From NCBI GenBank assembly GCA_019828595.1, contig JAHQRK010000010.1, forward strand, positions 1,488,001-1,552,000: a DNA stretch of 64,000 nucleotides, given 5' to 3'. Shown one piece after another: positions 45,240 through 60,057 of the stretch; position 1 is the stretch's first letter, and each line of letters starts with the position of its first letter. This DNA is from Aphanomyces cochlioides (Eukaryota; Oomycota; Saprolegniomycetes; Saprolegniales; Verrucalvaceae). The translations under genes and the position numbers were made by a program. The notes below the pieces were generated by a model that saw only the letters and a program-made list of their open reading frames with translations, made no database searches and was not told where the DNA came from.

Positions 45240-47706
45240 TTCCACATTTTTGCAGAGTAGGAGTGATGGTGACTTTCACATTAGTTCTCACTGTGGTGTG
45301 TTCCATGCTCTGCATGACTTGGAGCAAACACTTGGCAGCTTTGATCGCATTCCTTCTCAATTCGATGAGTGACTTTTCGAGTGTCCGGCGGTCACATCAT
45401 GGAATATGGCTATGGCTATCGTATGTCGCACACACATTCACTTGCACGTTTGAGGAAGTTCCTCAAACGTGCAGAGTAGGAATGGTGGTCAGTGACATGA
45501 AACCATCACGCGGACTAAGTGGAGGACAAAAGAAGACATCGATGGATGGAGCATCCTTAGGAGTACAAAATCAAGAGACGATCAACACCATCTCTTGAAG
45601 CATGAGAGAGATGCTTGTAGAAGCTCAGAGTTGAGTCTCCACTACTCATAGAATGCCTGCTTCTTCAAACTAGATTTCACTTTCATCGCATGCAATATTG
45701 CATTGGAGATGACATTCTTCTGTTGGCGAATTATTCATGGCGCAAAGAGATTAGAGACACGAGAGTTCTGGCAAAGCGAGTCCATAGAGTCCTCCTCCTG
45801 CAGAAGATTCCATCGGTCTTGAAGACTCTAAATGAGTGGCTTGGAGCTGGTCTAACTTCAACATGATAGGGCACCGTAAGGTTACTGTAGCGCCACAAGG
45901 TGGCGAGTCTTGCTACCTGTGATACATTGTTCGGGACAGCAATGGAGGGTCTCAAAGGCTGCATATTCGCATGGGCGTGGCAACGACTTGGGAACGAAAG
46001 TGCGGTGTATTTGGCGGGCCTATCTAGGCAGTAGTTCGACTTCATCGCCTTCACGCGCTTACGCCTCTCGAGCTTTCTGCATCGCGCTCGCGAGGCTGAC
46101 GCACATAATTCAACAGCACAGGATGCTCCCGAGGTCCAAGAGCCCGACACACAAGGTGATCCCTAATATCGAGCAGGTCGACCACTTGTCGAGTCTCGCA
46201 GCGCAATCGAATGGGATGCAGGGGACGGTCGTGATGTCCGAGCTGCTCTGGTCGACTGGCGGACGCACCAAGCGATGGATACACTGGATTTTCACTCGAC
46301 CAGGTGCTCTGGGGATTGTGAACAAAAATTCGCCCATCAGACACAAACGTCCTATCGAGCGTCCTACAGCTAATGAACTTTGGTCTCAGCTGCCTTTTCT
46401 GCTTCACGCTGTGGTTGTCGTCGTGTTCGTTTGGCGAAGCGATGCAGCGCGTGCGCGCCGCGCAAGACCAGCAACAGATTCCAGACTACCTGCCGATAGT
46501 ACAAGCCAGTCTGTGGATAGGGACGACCACGTTCGCAGCAAACCTGACAGCCGCAGTTTCGAAATTTCAAGGTTCCAACAGCGTACCGCATGACCCAGAA
46601 CACCGGCACGGCGCCGTCAGAGACGTCAGGGCAATATTACCAGTCTCAAGACGATAATGCAACTCGACCCGCGCCTCCTCGACAACGATACCCTTGCTGC
46701 TCTTCCCCAGTGAACCCGCACAGTTTATCGTATTGGCCACGCGTCTCGCGTCGCTCGTCTTTGGTGTGACCTTTGCCCAGGCCGTGACGTATCCCGTCTT
46801 TTCCTTTATGGACCCCAGTCCGTCGGTCGCATTCGGCTGTGGCCTGACGGCCAACGGTCCAGTTCTCTCACCACTTCCTGTGTTCGGCGCGCTGTGCCTC
46901 CTGCGGTACCTCGGAACACACGAAGATGTGGGCATAGAGCGCCAGTATGCAACAGCGTCGGTCATGATGCTGGTTGTGCCCATGGTTTCCAGTGTGTGCT
47001 GCTCACACTGACACGCACGTTGCGGAATCAAGTGCGGAAACGAACCGGAGGGGCGTTTACAGGCGGTTGTTGTACGTGGGTTTGTCCGAGCTAAGGTATG
47101 GCCAGTGCGCTCCATGAGGCATGAATGGCGACACACAATGGAGTGCACTCCCTGTGTAGAGATAAACACACTCCAATACACACAGACGCAATTGATCTCA
47201 TATCTCTGCACGTTTGTGGAAGTTCGACGAGTGACTTTTCGAGTGTCAAGCGGACTGCGTCGGCGGTATCAGAGTGTCACACCATGGAGCCCTCTCGTAT
47301 GGCTATCGTATGTCACGCTGCAGTTCCCGTCGGAACTTGTACTCTGCACGAATTTTTGCGAGTGATGGGGACTTTCACAGCGAAAACTTGCGTTCGTCCG
47401 AAGGGGATGCGCGCGTCGCCGACCGCAGTCCAAGTCAGCAACACACCATGTCTTCAGCTATCCCCCACACCATGCGCGCCGTCGGCTTCCACGAGCCACT
47501 CCCCATCGACGATCCTTCGTCCCCCTTGGACCTTGTCAGGCACACAACCACCACCACTCAAAGCGACACTGGTTTGTCTACACATCGCGGGAATCGCGGC
47601 TGTCTATGATGTCATTGCCAAGATCGTCAACCCGGCCCATCCTGACCAACGCGCCTTTGTCAAGTCCAGTTGGGAATGTCACCATCACTCCTACTCTGCA
47701 AAATTG
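45240..47706. repeat. Array unit 6
   Basis: 2467 bp. A private change at about 45439-45444 alters the left arm of palindrome P2 (cattcacttgcacg for cattcctactctgcacg, -3). Confidence 0.95.
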
Positions 47707-50176
47707 TTCCACATTTTTGCAGAGTAGGAGTGATGGTGACTTTCACATTAGTTCTCACTGTGGTGTGTTCCATGCTCTGCATGACTTGGAGCAAACACTT
47801 GGCAGCTTTGATCGCATTCCTTCTCAATTCGATGAGTGACTTTTCGAGTGTCCGGCGGTCACATCATGGAATATGGCTATGGCTATCGTATGTCGCACAC
47901 ACATTCCTACTCTGCACGTTTGAGGAAGTTCCTCAAACGTGCAGAGTAGGAATGGTGGTCAGTGACATGAAACCATCACGCGGACTAAGTGGAGGACAAA
48001 AGAAGACATCGATGGATGGAGCATCCTTAGGAGTACAAAATCAAGAGACGATCAACACCATCTCTTGAAGCATGAGAGAGATGCTTGTAGAAGCTCAGAG
48101 TTGAGTCTCCACTACTCATAGAATGCCTGCTTCTTCAAACTAGATTTCACTTTCATCGCATGCAATATTGCATTGGAGATGACATTCTTCTGTTGGCGAA
48201 TTATTCATGGCGCAAAGAGATTAGAGACACGAGAGTTCTGGCAAAGCGAGTCCATAGAGTCCTCCTCCTGCAGAAGATTCCATCGGTCTTGAAGACTCTA
48301 AATGAGTGGCTTGGAGCTGGTCTAACTTCAACATGATAGGGCACCGTAAGGTTACTGTAGCGCCACAAGGTGGCGAGTCTTGCTACCTGTGATACATTGT
48401 TCGGGACAGCAATGGAGGGTCTCAAAGGCTGCATATTCGCATGGGCGTGGCAACGACTTGGGAACGAAAGTGCGGTGTATTTGGCGGGCCTATCTAGGCA
48501 GTAGTTCGACTTCATCGCCTTCACGCGCTTACGCCTCTCGAGCTTTCTGCATCGCGCTCGCGAGGCTGACGCACATAATTCAACAGCACAGGATGCTCCC
48601 GAGGTCCAAGAGCCCGACACACAAGGTGATCCCTAATATCGAGCAGGTCGACCACTTGTCGAGTCTCGCAGCGCAATCGAATGGGATGCAGGGGACGGTC
48701 GTGATGTCCGAGCTGCTCTGGTCGACTGGCGGACGCACCAAGCGATGGATACACTGGATTTTCACTCGACCAGGTGCTCTGGGGATTGTGAACAAAAATT
48801 CGCCCATCAGACACAAACGTCCTATCGAGCGTCCTACAGCTAATGAACTTTGGTCTCAGCTGCCTTTTCTGCTTCACGCTGTGGTTGTCGTCGTGTTCGT
48901 TTGGCGAAGCGATGCAGCGCGTGCGCGCCGCGCAAGACCAGCAACAGATTCCAGACTACCTGCCGATAGTACAAGCCAGTCTGTGGATAGGGACGACCAC
49001 GTTCGCAGCAAACCTGACAGCCGCAGTTTCGAAATTTCAAGGTTCCAACAGCGTACCGCATGACCCAGAACACCGGCACGGCGCCGTCAGAGACGTCAGG
49101 GCAATATTACCAGTCTCAAGACGATAATGCAACTCGACCCGCGCCTCCTCGACAACGATACCCTTGCTGCTTCCCCCCCAGTGACCCGCACAGTTTATCG
49201 TATTGGCCACGCGTCTCGCGTCGCTCGTCTTTGGTGTGACCTTTGCCCAGGCCGTGACGTATCCCGTCTTTTCCTTTATGGACCCCAGTCCGTCGGTCGC
49301 ATTCGGCTGTGGCCTGACGGCCAACGGTCCAGTTCTCTCACCACTTCCTGTGTTCGGCGCGCTGTGCCTCCTGCGGTACCTCGGAACACACGAAGATGTG
49401 GGCATAGAGCGCCAGTATGCAACAGCGTCGGTCATGATGCTGGTTGTGCCCATGGTTTCCAGTGTGTGCTGCTCACACTGACACGCACGTTGCGGAATCA
49501 AGTGCGGAAACGAACCGGAGGGGCGTTTACAGGCGGTTGTTGTACGTGGGTTTGTCCGAGCTAAGGTATGGCCAGTGCGCTCCATGAGGCATGAATGGCG
49601 ACACACAATGGAGTGCACTCCCTGTGTAGAGATAAACACACTCCAATACACACAGACGCAATTGATCTCATATCTCTGCACGTTTGTGGAAGTTCGACGA
49701 GTGACTTTTCGAGTGTCAAGCGGACTGCGTCGGCGGTATCAGAGTGTCACACCATGGAGCCCTCTCGTATGGCTATCGTATGTCACGCTGCAGTTCCCGT
49801 CGGAACTTGTACTCTGCACGAATTTTTGCGAGTGATGGGGACTTTCACAGCGAAAACTTGCGTTCGTCCGAAGGGGATGCGCGCGTCGCCGACCGCAGTC
49901 CAAGTCAGCAACACACCATGTCTTCAGCTATCCCCCACACCATGCGCGCCGTCGGCTTCCACGAGCCACTCCCCATCGACGATCCTTCGTCCCCCTTGGA
50001 CCTTGTCAGGCACACAACCACCACCACTCAAAGCGACACTGGTTTGTCTACACATCGCGGGAATCGCGGCTGTCTATGATGTCATTGCCAAGATCGTCAA
50101 CCCGGCCCATCCTGACCAACGCGCCTTTGTCAAGTCCAGTTGGGAATGTCACCATCACTCCTACTCTGCAAAATTG
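47707..50176. repeat. Array unit 7
   Basis: 2470 bp. At about 49168-49187 the sequence reads gcttccccccca gtgacccg in place of gctcttccccagtgaacccg: several compensating changes with no net length change. Confidence 0.95.
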
Positions 50177-52646
50177 TTCCACATTTTTGCAGAGTAGGAG
50201 TGATGGTGACTTTCACATTAGTTCTCACTGTGGTGTGTTCCATGCTCTGCATGACTTGGAGCAAACACTTGGCAGCTTTGATCGCATTCCTTCTCAATTC
50301 GATGAGTGACTTTTCGAGTGTCCGGCGGTCACATCATGGAATATGGCTATGGCTATCGTATGTCGCACACACATTCCTACTCTGCACGTTTGAGGAAGTT
50401 CCTCAAACGTGCAGAGTAGGAATGGTGGTCAGTGACATGAAACCATCACGCGGACTAAGTGGAGGACAAAAGAAGACATCGATGGATGGAGCATCCTTAG
50501 GAGTACAAAATCAAGAGACGATCAACACCATCTCTTGAAGCATGAGAGAGATGCTTGTAGAAGCTCAGAGTTGAGTCTCCACTACTCATAGAATGCCTGC
50601 TTCTTCAAACTAGATTTCACTTTCATCGCATGCAATATTGCATTGGAGATGACATTCTTCTGTTGGCGAATTATTCATGGCGCAAAGAGATTAGAGACAC
50701 GAGAGTTCTGGCAAAGCGAGTCCATAGAGTCCTCCTCCTGCAGAAGATTCCATCGGTCTTGAAGACTCTAAATGAGTGGCTTGGAGCTGGTCTAACTTCA
50801 ACATGATAGGGCACCGTAAGGTTACTGTAGCGCCACAAGGTGGCGAGTCTTGCTACCTGTGATACATTGTTCGGGACAGCAATGGAGGGTCTCAAAGGCT
50901 GCATATTCGCATGGGCGTGGCAACGACTTGGGAACGAAAGTGCGGTGTATTTGGCGGGCCTATCTAGGCAGTAGTTCGACTTCATCGCCTTCACGCGCTT
51001 ACGCCTCTCGAGCTTTCTGCATCGCGCTCGCGAGGCTGACGCACATAATTCAACAGCACAGGATGCTCCCGAGGTCCAAGAGCCCGACACACAAGGTGAT
51101 CCCTAATATCGAGCAGGTCGACCACTTGTCGAGTCTCGCAGCGCAATCGAATGGGATGCAGGGGACGGTCGTGATGTCCGAGCTGCTCTGGTCGACTGGC
51201 GGACGCACCAAGCGATGGATACACTGGATTTTCACTCGACCAGGTGCTCTGGGGATTGTGAACAAAAATTCGCCCATCAGACACAAACGTCCTATCGAGC
51301 GTCCTACAGCTAATGAACTTTGGTCTCAGCTGCCTTTTCTGCTTCACGCTGTGGTTGTCGTCGTGTTCGTTTGGCGAAGCGATGCAGCGCGTGCGCGCCG
51401 CGCAAGACCAGCAACAGATTCCAGACTACCTGCCGATAGTACAAGCCAGTCTGTGGATAGGGACGACCACGTTCGCAGCAAACCTGACAGCCGCAGTTTC
51501 GAAATTTCAAGGTTCCAACAGCGTACCGCATGACCCAGAACACCGGCACGGCGCCGTCAGAGACGTCAGGGCAATATTACCAGTCTCAAGACGATAATGC
51601 AACTCGACCCGCGCCTCCTCGACAACGATACCCTTGCTGCTCTTCCCCAGTGAACCCGCACAGTTTATCGTATTGGCCACGCGTCGCGCGTCGCTCGTCT
51701 TTGGTGTGACCTTTGCCCAGGCCGTGACGTATCCCGTCTTTTCCTTTATGGACCCCAGTCCGTCGGTCGCATTCGGCTGTGGCCTGACGGCCAACGGTCC
51801 AGTTCTCTCACCACTTCCTGTGTTCGGCGCGCTGTGCCTCCTGCGGTACCTCGGAACACACGAAGATGTGGGCATAGAGCGCCAGTATGCAACAGCGTCG
51901 GTCATGATGCTGGTTGTGCCCATGGTTTCCAGTGTGTGCTGCTCACACTGACACGCACGTTGCGGAATCAAGTGCGGAAACGAACCGGAGGGGCGTTTAC
52001 AGGCGGTTGTTGTACGTGGGTTTGTCCGAGCTAAGGTATGGCCAGTGCGCTCCATGAGGCATGAATGGCGACACACAATGGAGTGCACTCCCTGTGTAGA
52101 GATAAACACACTCCAATACACACAGACGCAATTGATCTCATATCTCTGCACGTTTGTGGAAGTTCGACGAGTGACTTTTCGAGTGTCAAGCGGACTGCGT
52201 CGGCGGTATCAGAGTGTCACACCATGGAGCCCTCTCGTATGGCTATCGTATGTCACGCTGCAGTTCCCGTCGGAACTTGTACTCTGCACGAATTTTTGCG
52301 AGTGATGGGGACTTTCACAGCGAAAACTTGCGTTCGTCCGAAGGGGATGCGCGCGTCGCCGACCGCAGTCCAAGTCAGCAACACACCATGTCTTCAGCTA
52401 TCCCCCACACCATGCGCGCCGTCGGCTTCCACGAGCCACTCCCCATCGACGATCCTTCGTCCCCCTTGGACCTTGTCAGGCACACAACCACCACCACTCA
52501 AAGCGACACTGGTTTGTCTACACATCGCGGGAATCGCGGCTGTCTATGATGTCATTGCCAAGATCGTCAACCCGGCCCATCCTGACCAACGCGCCTTTGT
52601 CAAGTCCAGTTGGGAATGTCACCATCACTCCTACTCTGCAAAATTG
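50177..52646. repeat. Array unit 8
   Basis: 2470 bp. One private substitution at about 51686 (cgcgtcgcgcg for cgcgtctcgcg) changes Leu to Arg in the hydrophobic frame. Confidence 0.95.
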
Positions 52647-55117
52647 TTCCACATTTTTGCAGAGTAGGAGTGATGGTGACTTTTCACATTAGTTCTCACT
52701 GTGGTGTGTTCCATGCTCTGCATGACTTGGAGCAAACACTTGGCAGCTTTGATCGCATTCCTTCTCAATTCGATGAGTGACTTTTCGAGTGTCCGGCGGT
52801 CACATCATGGAATATGGCTATGGCTATCGTATGTCGCACACACATTCCTACTCTGCACGTTTGAGGAAGTTCCTCAAACGTGCAGAGTAGGAATGGTGGT
52901 CAGTGACATGAAACCATCACGCGGACTAAGTGGAGGACAAAAGAAGACATCGATGGATGGAGCATCCTTAGGAGTACAAAATCAAGAGACGATCAACACC
53001 ATCTCTTGAAGCATGAGAGAGATGCTTGTAGAAGCTCAGAGTTGAGTCTCCACTACTCATAGAATGCCTGCTTCTTCAAACTAGATTTCACTTTCATCGC
53101 ATGCAATATTGCATTGGAGATGACATTCTTCTGTTGGCGAATTATTCATGGCGCAAAGAGATTAGAGACACGAGAGTTCTGGCAAAGCGAGTCCATAGAG
53201 TCCTCCTCCTGCAGAAGATTCCATCGGTCTTGAAGACTCTAAATGAGTGGCTTGGAGCTGGTCTAACTTCAACATGATAGGGCACCGTAAGGTTACTGTA
53301 GCGCCACAAGGTGGCGAGTCTTGCTACCTGTGATACATTGTTCGGGACAGCAATGGAGGGTCTCAAAGGCTGCATATTCGCATGGGCGTGGCAACGACTT
53401 GGGAACGAAAGTGCGGTGTATTTGGCGGGCCTATCTAGGCAGTAGTTCGACTTCATCGCCTTCACGCGCTTACGCCTCTCGAGCTTTCTGCATCGCGCTC
53501 GCGAGGCTGACGCACATAATTCAACAGCACAGGATGCTCCCGAGGTCCAAGAGCCCGACACACAAGGTGATCCCTAATATCGAGCAGGTCGACCACTTGT
53601 CGAGTCTCGCAGCGCAATCGAATGGGATGCAGGGGACGGTCGTGATGTCCGAGCTGCTCTGGTCGACTGGCGGACGCACCAAGCGATGGATACACTGGAT
53701 TTTCACTCGACCAGGTGCTCTGGGGATTGTGAACAAAAATTCGCCCATCAGACACAAACGTCCTATCGAGCGTCCTACAGCTAATGAACTTTGGTCTCAG
53801 CTGCCTTTTCTGCTTCACGCTGTGGTTGTCGTCGTGTTCGTTTGGCGAAGCGATGCAGCGCGTGCGCGCCGCGCAAGACCAGCAACAGATTCCAGACTAC
53901 CTGCCGATAGTACAAGCCAGTCTGTGGATAGGGACGACCACGTTCGCAGCAAACCTGACAGCCGCAGTTTCGAAATTTCAAGGTTCCAACAGCGTACCGC
54001 ATGACCCAGAACACCGGCACGGCGCCGTCAGAGACGTCAGGGCAATATTACCAGTCTCAAGACGATAATGCAACTCGACCCGCGCCTCCTCGACAACGAT
54101 ACCCTTGCTGCTCTTCCCCAGTGAACCCGCACAGTTTATCGTATTGGCCACGCGTCTCGCGTCGCTCGTCTTTGGTGTGACCTTTGCCCAGGCCGTGACG
54201 TATCCCGTCTTTTCCTTTATGGACCCCAGTCCGTCGGTCGCATTCGGCTGTGGCCTGACGGCCAACGGTCCAGTTCTCTCACCACTTCCTGTGTTCGGCG
54301 CGCTGTGCCTCCTGCGGTACCTCGGAACACACGAAGATGTGGGCATAGAGCGCCAGTATGCAACAGCGTCGGTCATGATGCTGGTTGTGCCCATGGTTTC
54401 CAGTGTGTGCTGCTCACACTGACACGCACGTTGCGGAATCAAGTGCGGAAACGAACCGGAGGGGCGTTTACAGGCGGTTGTTGTACGTGGGTTTGTCCGA
54501 GCTAAGGTATGGCCAGTGCGCTCCATGAGGCATGAATGGCGACACACAATGGAGTGCACTCCCTGTGTAGAGATAAACACACTCCAATACACACAGACGC
54601 AATTGATCTCATATCTCTGCACGTTTGTGGAAGTTCGACGAGTGACTTTTCGAGTGTCAAGCGGACTGCGTCGGCGGTATCAGAGTGTCACACCATGGAG
54701 CCCTCTCGTATGGCTATCGTATGTCACGCTGCAGTTCCCGTCGGAACTTGTACTCTGCACGAATTTTTGCGAGTGATGGGGACTTTCACAGCGAAAACTT
54801 GCGTTCGTCCGAAGGGGATGCGCGCGTCGCCGACCGCAGTCCAAGTCAGCAACACACCATGTCTTCAGCTATCCCCCACACCATGCGCGCCGTCGGCTTC
54901 CACGAGCCACTCCCCATCGACGATCCTTCGTCCCCCTTGGACCTTGTCAGGCACACAACCACCACCACTCAAAGCGACACTGGTTTGTCTACACATCGCG
55001 GGAATCGCGGCTGTCTATGATGTCATTGCCAAGATCGTCAACCCGGCCCATCCTGACCAACGCGCCTTTGTCAAGTCCAGTTGGGAATGTCACCATCACT
55101 CCTACTCTGCAAAATTG
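52647..55117. repeat. Array unit 9
   Basis: 2471 bp. One extra T at about 52684 (gacttttcacatt), just outside the right arm of palindrome P1. Confidence 0.95.
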
Positions 55118-57587
55118 TTCCACATTTTTGCAGAGTAGGAGTGATGGTGACTTTCACATTAGTTCTCACTGTGGTGTGTTCCATGCTCTGCATGACTTGG
55201 AGCAAACACTTGGCAGCTTTGATCGCATTCCTTCTCAATTCGATGAGTGACTTTTCGAGTGTCCGGCGGTCACATCATGGAATATGGCTATGGCTATCGT
55301 ATGTCGCACACACATTCCTACTCTGCACGTTTGAGGAAGTTCCTCAAACGTGCAGAGTAGGAATGGTGGTCAGTGACATGAAACCATCACGCGGACTAAG
55401 TGGAGGACAAAAGAAGACATCGATGGATGGAGCATCCTTAGGAGTACAAAATCAAGAGACGATCAACACCATCTCTTGAAGCATGAGAGAGATGCTTGTA
55501 GAAGCTCAGAGTTGAGTCTCCACTACTCATAGAATGCCTGCTTCTTCAAACTAGATTTCACTTTCATCGCATGCAATATTGCATTGGAGATGACATTCTT
55601 CTGTTGGCGAATTATTCATGGCGCAAAGAGATTAGAGACACGAGAGTTCTGGCAAAGCGAGTCCATAGAGTCCTCCTCCTGCAGAAGATTCCATCGGTCT
55701 TGAAGACTCTAAATGAGTGGCTTGGAGCTGGTCTAACTTCAACATGATAGGGCACCGTAAGGTTACTGTAGCGCCACAAGGTGGCGAGTCTTGCTACCTG
55801 TGATACATTGTTCGGGACAGCAATGGAGGGTCTCAAAGGCTGCATATTCGCATGGGCGTGGCAACGACTTGGGAACGAAAGTGCGGTGTATTTGGCGGGC
55901 CTATCTAGGCAGTAGTTCGACTTCATCGCCTTCACGCGCTTACGCCTCTCGAGCTTTCTGCATCGCGCTCGCGAGGCTGACGCACATAATTCAACAGCAC
56001 AGGATGCTCCCGAGGTCCAAGAGCCCGACACACAAGGTGATCCCTAATATCGAGCAGGTCGACCACTTGTCGAGTCTCGCAGCGCAATCGAATGGGATGC
56101 AGGGGACGGTCGTGATGTCCGAGCTGCTCTGGTCGACTGGCGGACGCACCAAGCGATGGATACACTGGATTTTCACTCGACCAGGTGCTCTGGGGATTGT
56201 GAACAAAAATTCGCCCATCAGACACAAACGTCCTATCGAGCGTCCTACAGCTAATGAACTTTGGTCTCAGCTGCCTTTTCTGCTTCACGCTGTGGTTGTC
56301 GTCGTGTTCGTTTGGCGAAGCGATGCAGCGCGTGCGCGCCGCGCAAGACCAGCAACAGATTCCAGACTACCTGCCGATAGTACAAGCCAGTCTGTGGATA
56401 GGGACGACCACGTTCGCAGCAAACCTGACAGCCGCAGTTTCGAAATTTCAAGGTTCCAACAGCGTACCGCATGACCCAGAACACCGGCACGGCGCCGTCA
56501 GAGACGTCAGGGCAATATTACCAGTCTCAAGACGATAATGCAACTCGACCCGCGCCTCCTCGACAACGATACCCTTGCTGCTCTTCCCCAGTGAACCCGC
56601 ACAGTTTATCGTATTGGCCACGCGTCTCGCGTCGCTCGTCTTTGGTGTGACCTTTGCCCAGGCCGTGACGTATCCCGTCTTTTCCTTTATGGACCCCAGT
56701 CCGTCGGTCGCATTCGGCTGTGGCCTGACGGCCAACGGTCCAGTTCTCTCACCACTTCCTGTGTTCGGCGCGCTGTGCCTCCTGCGGTACCTCGGAACAC
56801 ACGAAGATGTGGGCATAGAGCGCCAGTATGCAACAGCGTCGGTCATGATGCTGGTTGTGCCCATGGTTTCCAGTGTGTGCTGCTCACACTGACACGCACG
56901 TTGCGGAATCAAGTGCGGAAACGAACCGGAGGGGCGTTTACAGGCGGTTGTTGTACGTGGGTTTGTCCGAGCTAAGGTATGGCCAGTGCGCTCCATGAGG
57001 CATGAATGGCGACACACAATGGAGTGCACTCCCTGTGTAGAGATAAACACACTCCAATACACACAGACGCAATTGATCTCATATCTCTGCACGTTTGTGG
57101 AAGTTCGACGAGTGACTTTTCGAGTGTCAAGCGGACTGCGTCGGCGGTATCAGAGTGTCACACCATGGAGCCCTCTCGTATGGCTATCGTATGTCACGCT
57201 GCAGTTCCCGTCGGAACTTGTACTCTGCACGAATTTTTGCGAGTGATGGGGACTTTCACAGCGAAAACTTGCGTTCGTCCGAAGGGGATGCGCGCGTCGC
57301 CGACCGCAGTCCAAGTCAGCAACACACCATGTCTTCAGCTATCCCCCACACCATGCGCGCCGTCGGCTTCCACGAGCCACTCCCCATCGACGATCCTTCG
57401 TCCCCCTTGGACCTTGTCAGGCACACAACCACCACCACTCAAAGCGACACTGGTTTGTCTACACATCGCGGGAATCGCGGCTGTCTATGATGTCATTGCC
57501 AAGATCGTCAACCCGGCCCATCCTGACCAACGCGCCTTTGTCAAGTCCAGTTGGGAATGTCACCATCACTCCTACTCTGCAAAATTG
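55118..57587. repeat. Array unit 10
   Basis: 2470 bp; no private difference noticed. Confidence 0.95.
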
Positions 57588-60057
57588 TTCCACATTTTTG
57601 CAGAGTAGGAGTGATGGTGACTTTCACATTAGTTCTCACTGTGGTGTGTTCCATGCTCTGCATGACTTGGAGCAAACACTTGGCAGCTTTGATCGCATTC
57701 CTTCTCAATTCGATGAGTGACTTTTCGAGTGTCCGGCGGTCACATCATGGAATATGGCTATGGCTATCGTATGTCGCACACACATTCCTACTCTGCACGT
57801 TTGAGGAAGTTCCTCAAACGTGCAGAGTAGGAATGGTGGTCAGTGACATGAAACCATCACGCGGACTAAGTGGAGGACAAAAGAAGACATCGATGGATGG
57901 AGCATCCTTAGGAGTACAAAATCAAGAGACGATCAACACCATCTCTTGAAGCATGAGAGAGATGCTTGTAGAAGCTCAGAGTTGAGTCTCCACTACTCAT
58001 AGAATGCCTGCTTCTTCAAACTAGATTTCACTTTCATCGCATGCAATATTGCATTGGAGATGACATTCTTCTGTTGGCGAATTATTCATGGCGCAAAGAG
58101 ATTAGAGACACGAGAGTTCTGGCAAAGCGAGTCCATAGAGTCCTCCTCCTGCAGAAGATTCCATCGGTCTTGAAGACTCTAAATGAGTGGCTTGGAGCTG
58201 GTCTAACTTCAACATGATAGGGCACCGTAAGGTTACTGTAGCGCCACAAGGTGGCGAGTCTTGCTACCTGTGATACATTGTTCGGGACAGCAATGGAGGG
58301 TCTCAAAGGCTGCATATTCGCATGGGCGTGGCAACGACTTGGGAACGAAAGTGCGGTGTATTTGGCGGGCCTATCTAGGCAGTAGTTCGACTTCATCGCC
58401 TTCACGCGCTTACGCCTCTCGAGCTTTCTGCATCGCGCTCGCGAGGCTGACGCACATAATTCAACAGCACAGGATGCTCCCGAGGTCCAAGAGCCCGACA
58501 CACAAGGTGATCCCTAATATCGAGCAGGTCGACCACTTGTCGAGTCTCGCAGCGCAATCGAATGGGATGCAGGGGACGGTCGTGATGTCCGAGCTGCTCT
58601 GGTCGACTGGCGGACGCACCAAGCGATGGATACACTGGATTTTCACTCGACCAGGTGCTCTGGGGATTGTGAACAAAAATTCGCCCATCAGACACAAACG
58701 TCCTATCGAGCGTCCTACAGCTAATGAACTTTGGTCTCAGCTGCCTTTTCTGCTTCACGCTGTGGTTGTCGTCGTGTTCGTTTGGCGAAGCGATGCAGCG
58801 CGTGCGCGCCGCGCAAGACCAGCAACAGATTCCAGACTACCTGCCGATAGTACAAGCCAGTCTGTGGATAGGGACGACCACGTTCGCAGCAAACCTGACA
58901 GCCGCAGTTTCGAAATTTCAAGGTTCCAACAGCGTACCGCATGACCCAGAACACCGGCACGGCGCCGTCAGAGACGTCAGGGCAATATTACCAGTCTCAA
59001 GACGATAATGCAACTCGACCCGCGCCTCCTCGACAACGATACCCTTGCTGCTCTTCCCCAGTGAACCCGCACAGTTTATCGTATTGGCCACGCGTCTCGC
59101 GTCGCTCGTCTTTGGTGTGACCTTTGCCCAGGCCGTGACGTATCCCGTCTTTTCCTTTATGGACCCCAGTCCGTCGGTCGCATTCGGCTGTGGCCTGACG
59201 GCCAACGGTCCAGTTCTCTCACCACTTCCTGTGTTCGGCGCGCTGTGCCTCCTGCGGTACCTCGGAACACACGAAGATGTGGGCATAGAGCGCCAGTATG
59301 CAACAGCGTCGGTCATGATGCTGGTTGTGCCCATGGTTTCCAGTGTGTGCTGCTCACACTGACACGCACGTTGCGGAATCAAGTGCGGAAACGAACCGGA
59401 GGGGCGTTTACAGGCGGTTGTTGTACGTGGGTTTGTCCGAGCTAAGGTATGGCCAGTGCGCTCCATGAGGCATGAATGGCGACACACAATGGAGTGCACT
59501 CCCTGTGTAGAGATAAACACACTCCAATACACACAGACGCAATTGATCTCATATCTCTGCACGTTTGTGGAAGTTCGACGAGTGACTTTTCGAGTGTCAA
59601 GCGGACTGCGTCGGCGGTATCAGAGTGTCACACCATGGAGCCCTCTCGTATGGCTATCGTATGTCACGCTGCAGTTCCCGTCGGAACTTGTACTCTGCAC
59701 GAATTTTTGCGAGTGATGGGGACTTTCACAGCGAAAACTTGCGTTCGTCCGAAGGGGATGCGCGCGTCGCCGACCGCAGTCCAAGTCAGCAACACACCAT
59801 GTCTTCAGCTATCCCCCACACCATGCGCGCCGTCGGCTTCCACGAGCCACTCCCCATCGACGATCCTTCGTCCCCCTTGGACCTTGTCAGGCACACAACC
59901 ACCACCACTCAAAGCGACACTGGTTTGTCTACACATCGCGGGAATCGCGGCTGTCTATGATGTCATTGCCAAGATCGTCAACCCGGCCCATCCTGACCAA
60001 CGCGCCTTTGTCAAGTCCAGTTGGGAATGTCACCATCACTCCTACTCTGCAAAATTG
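57588..60057. repeat. Array unit 11
   Basis: 2470 bp; no private difference noticed. Confidence 0.95.
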
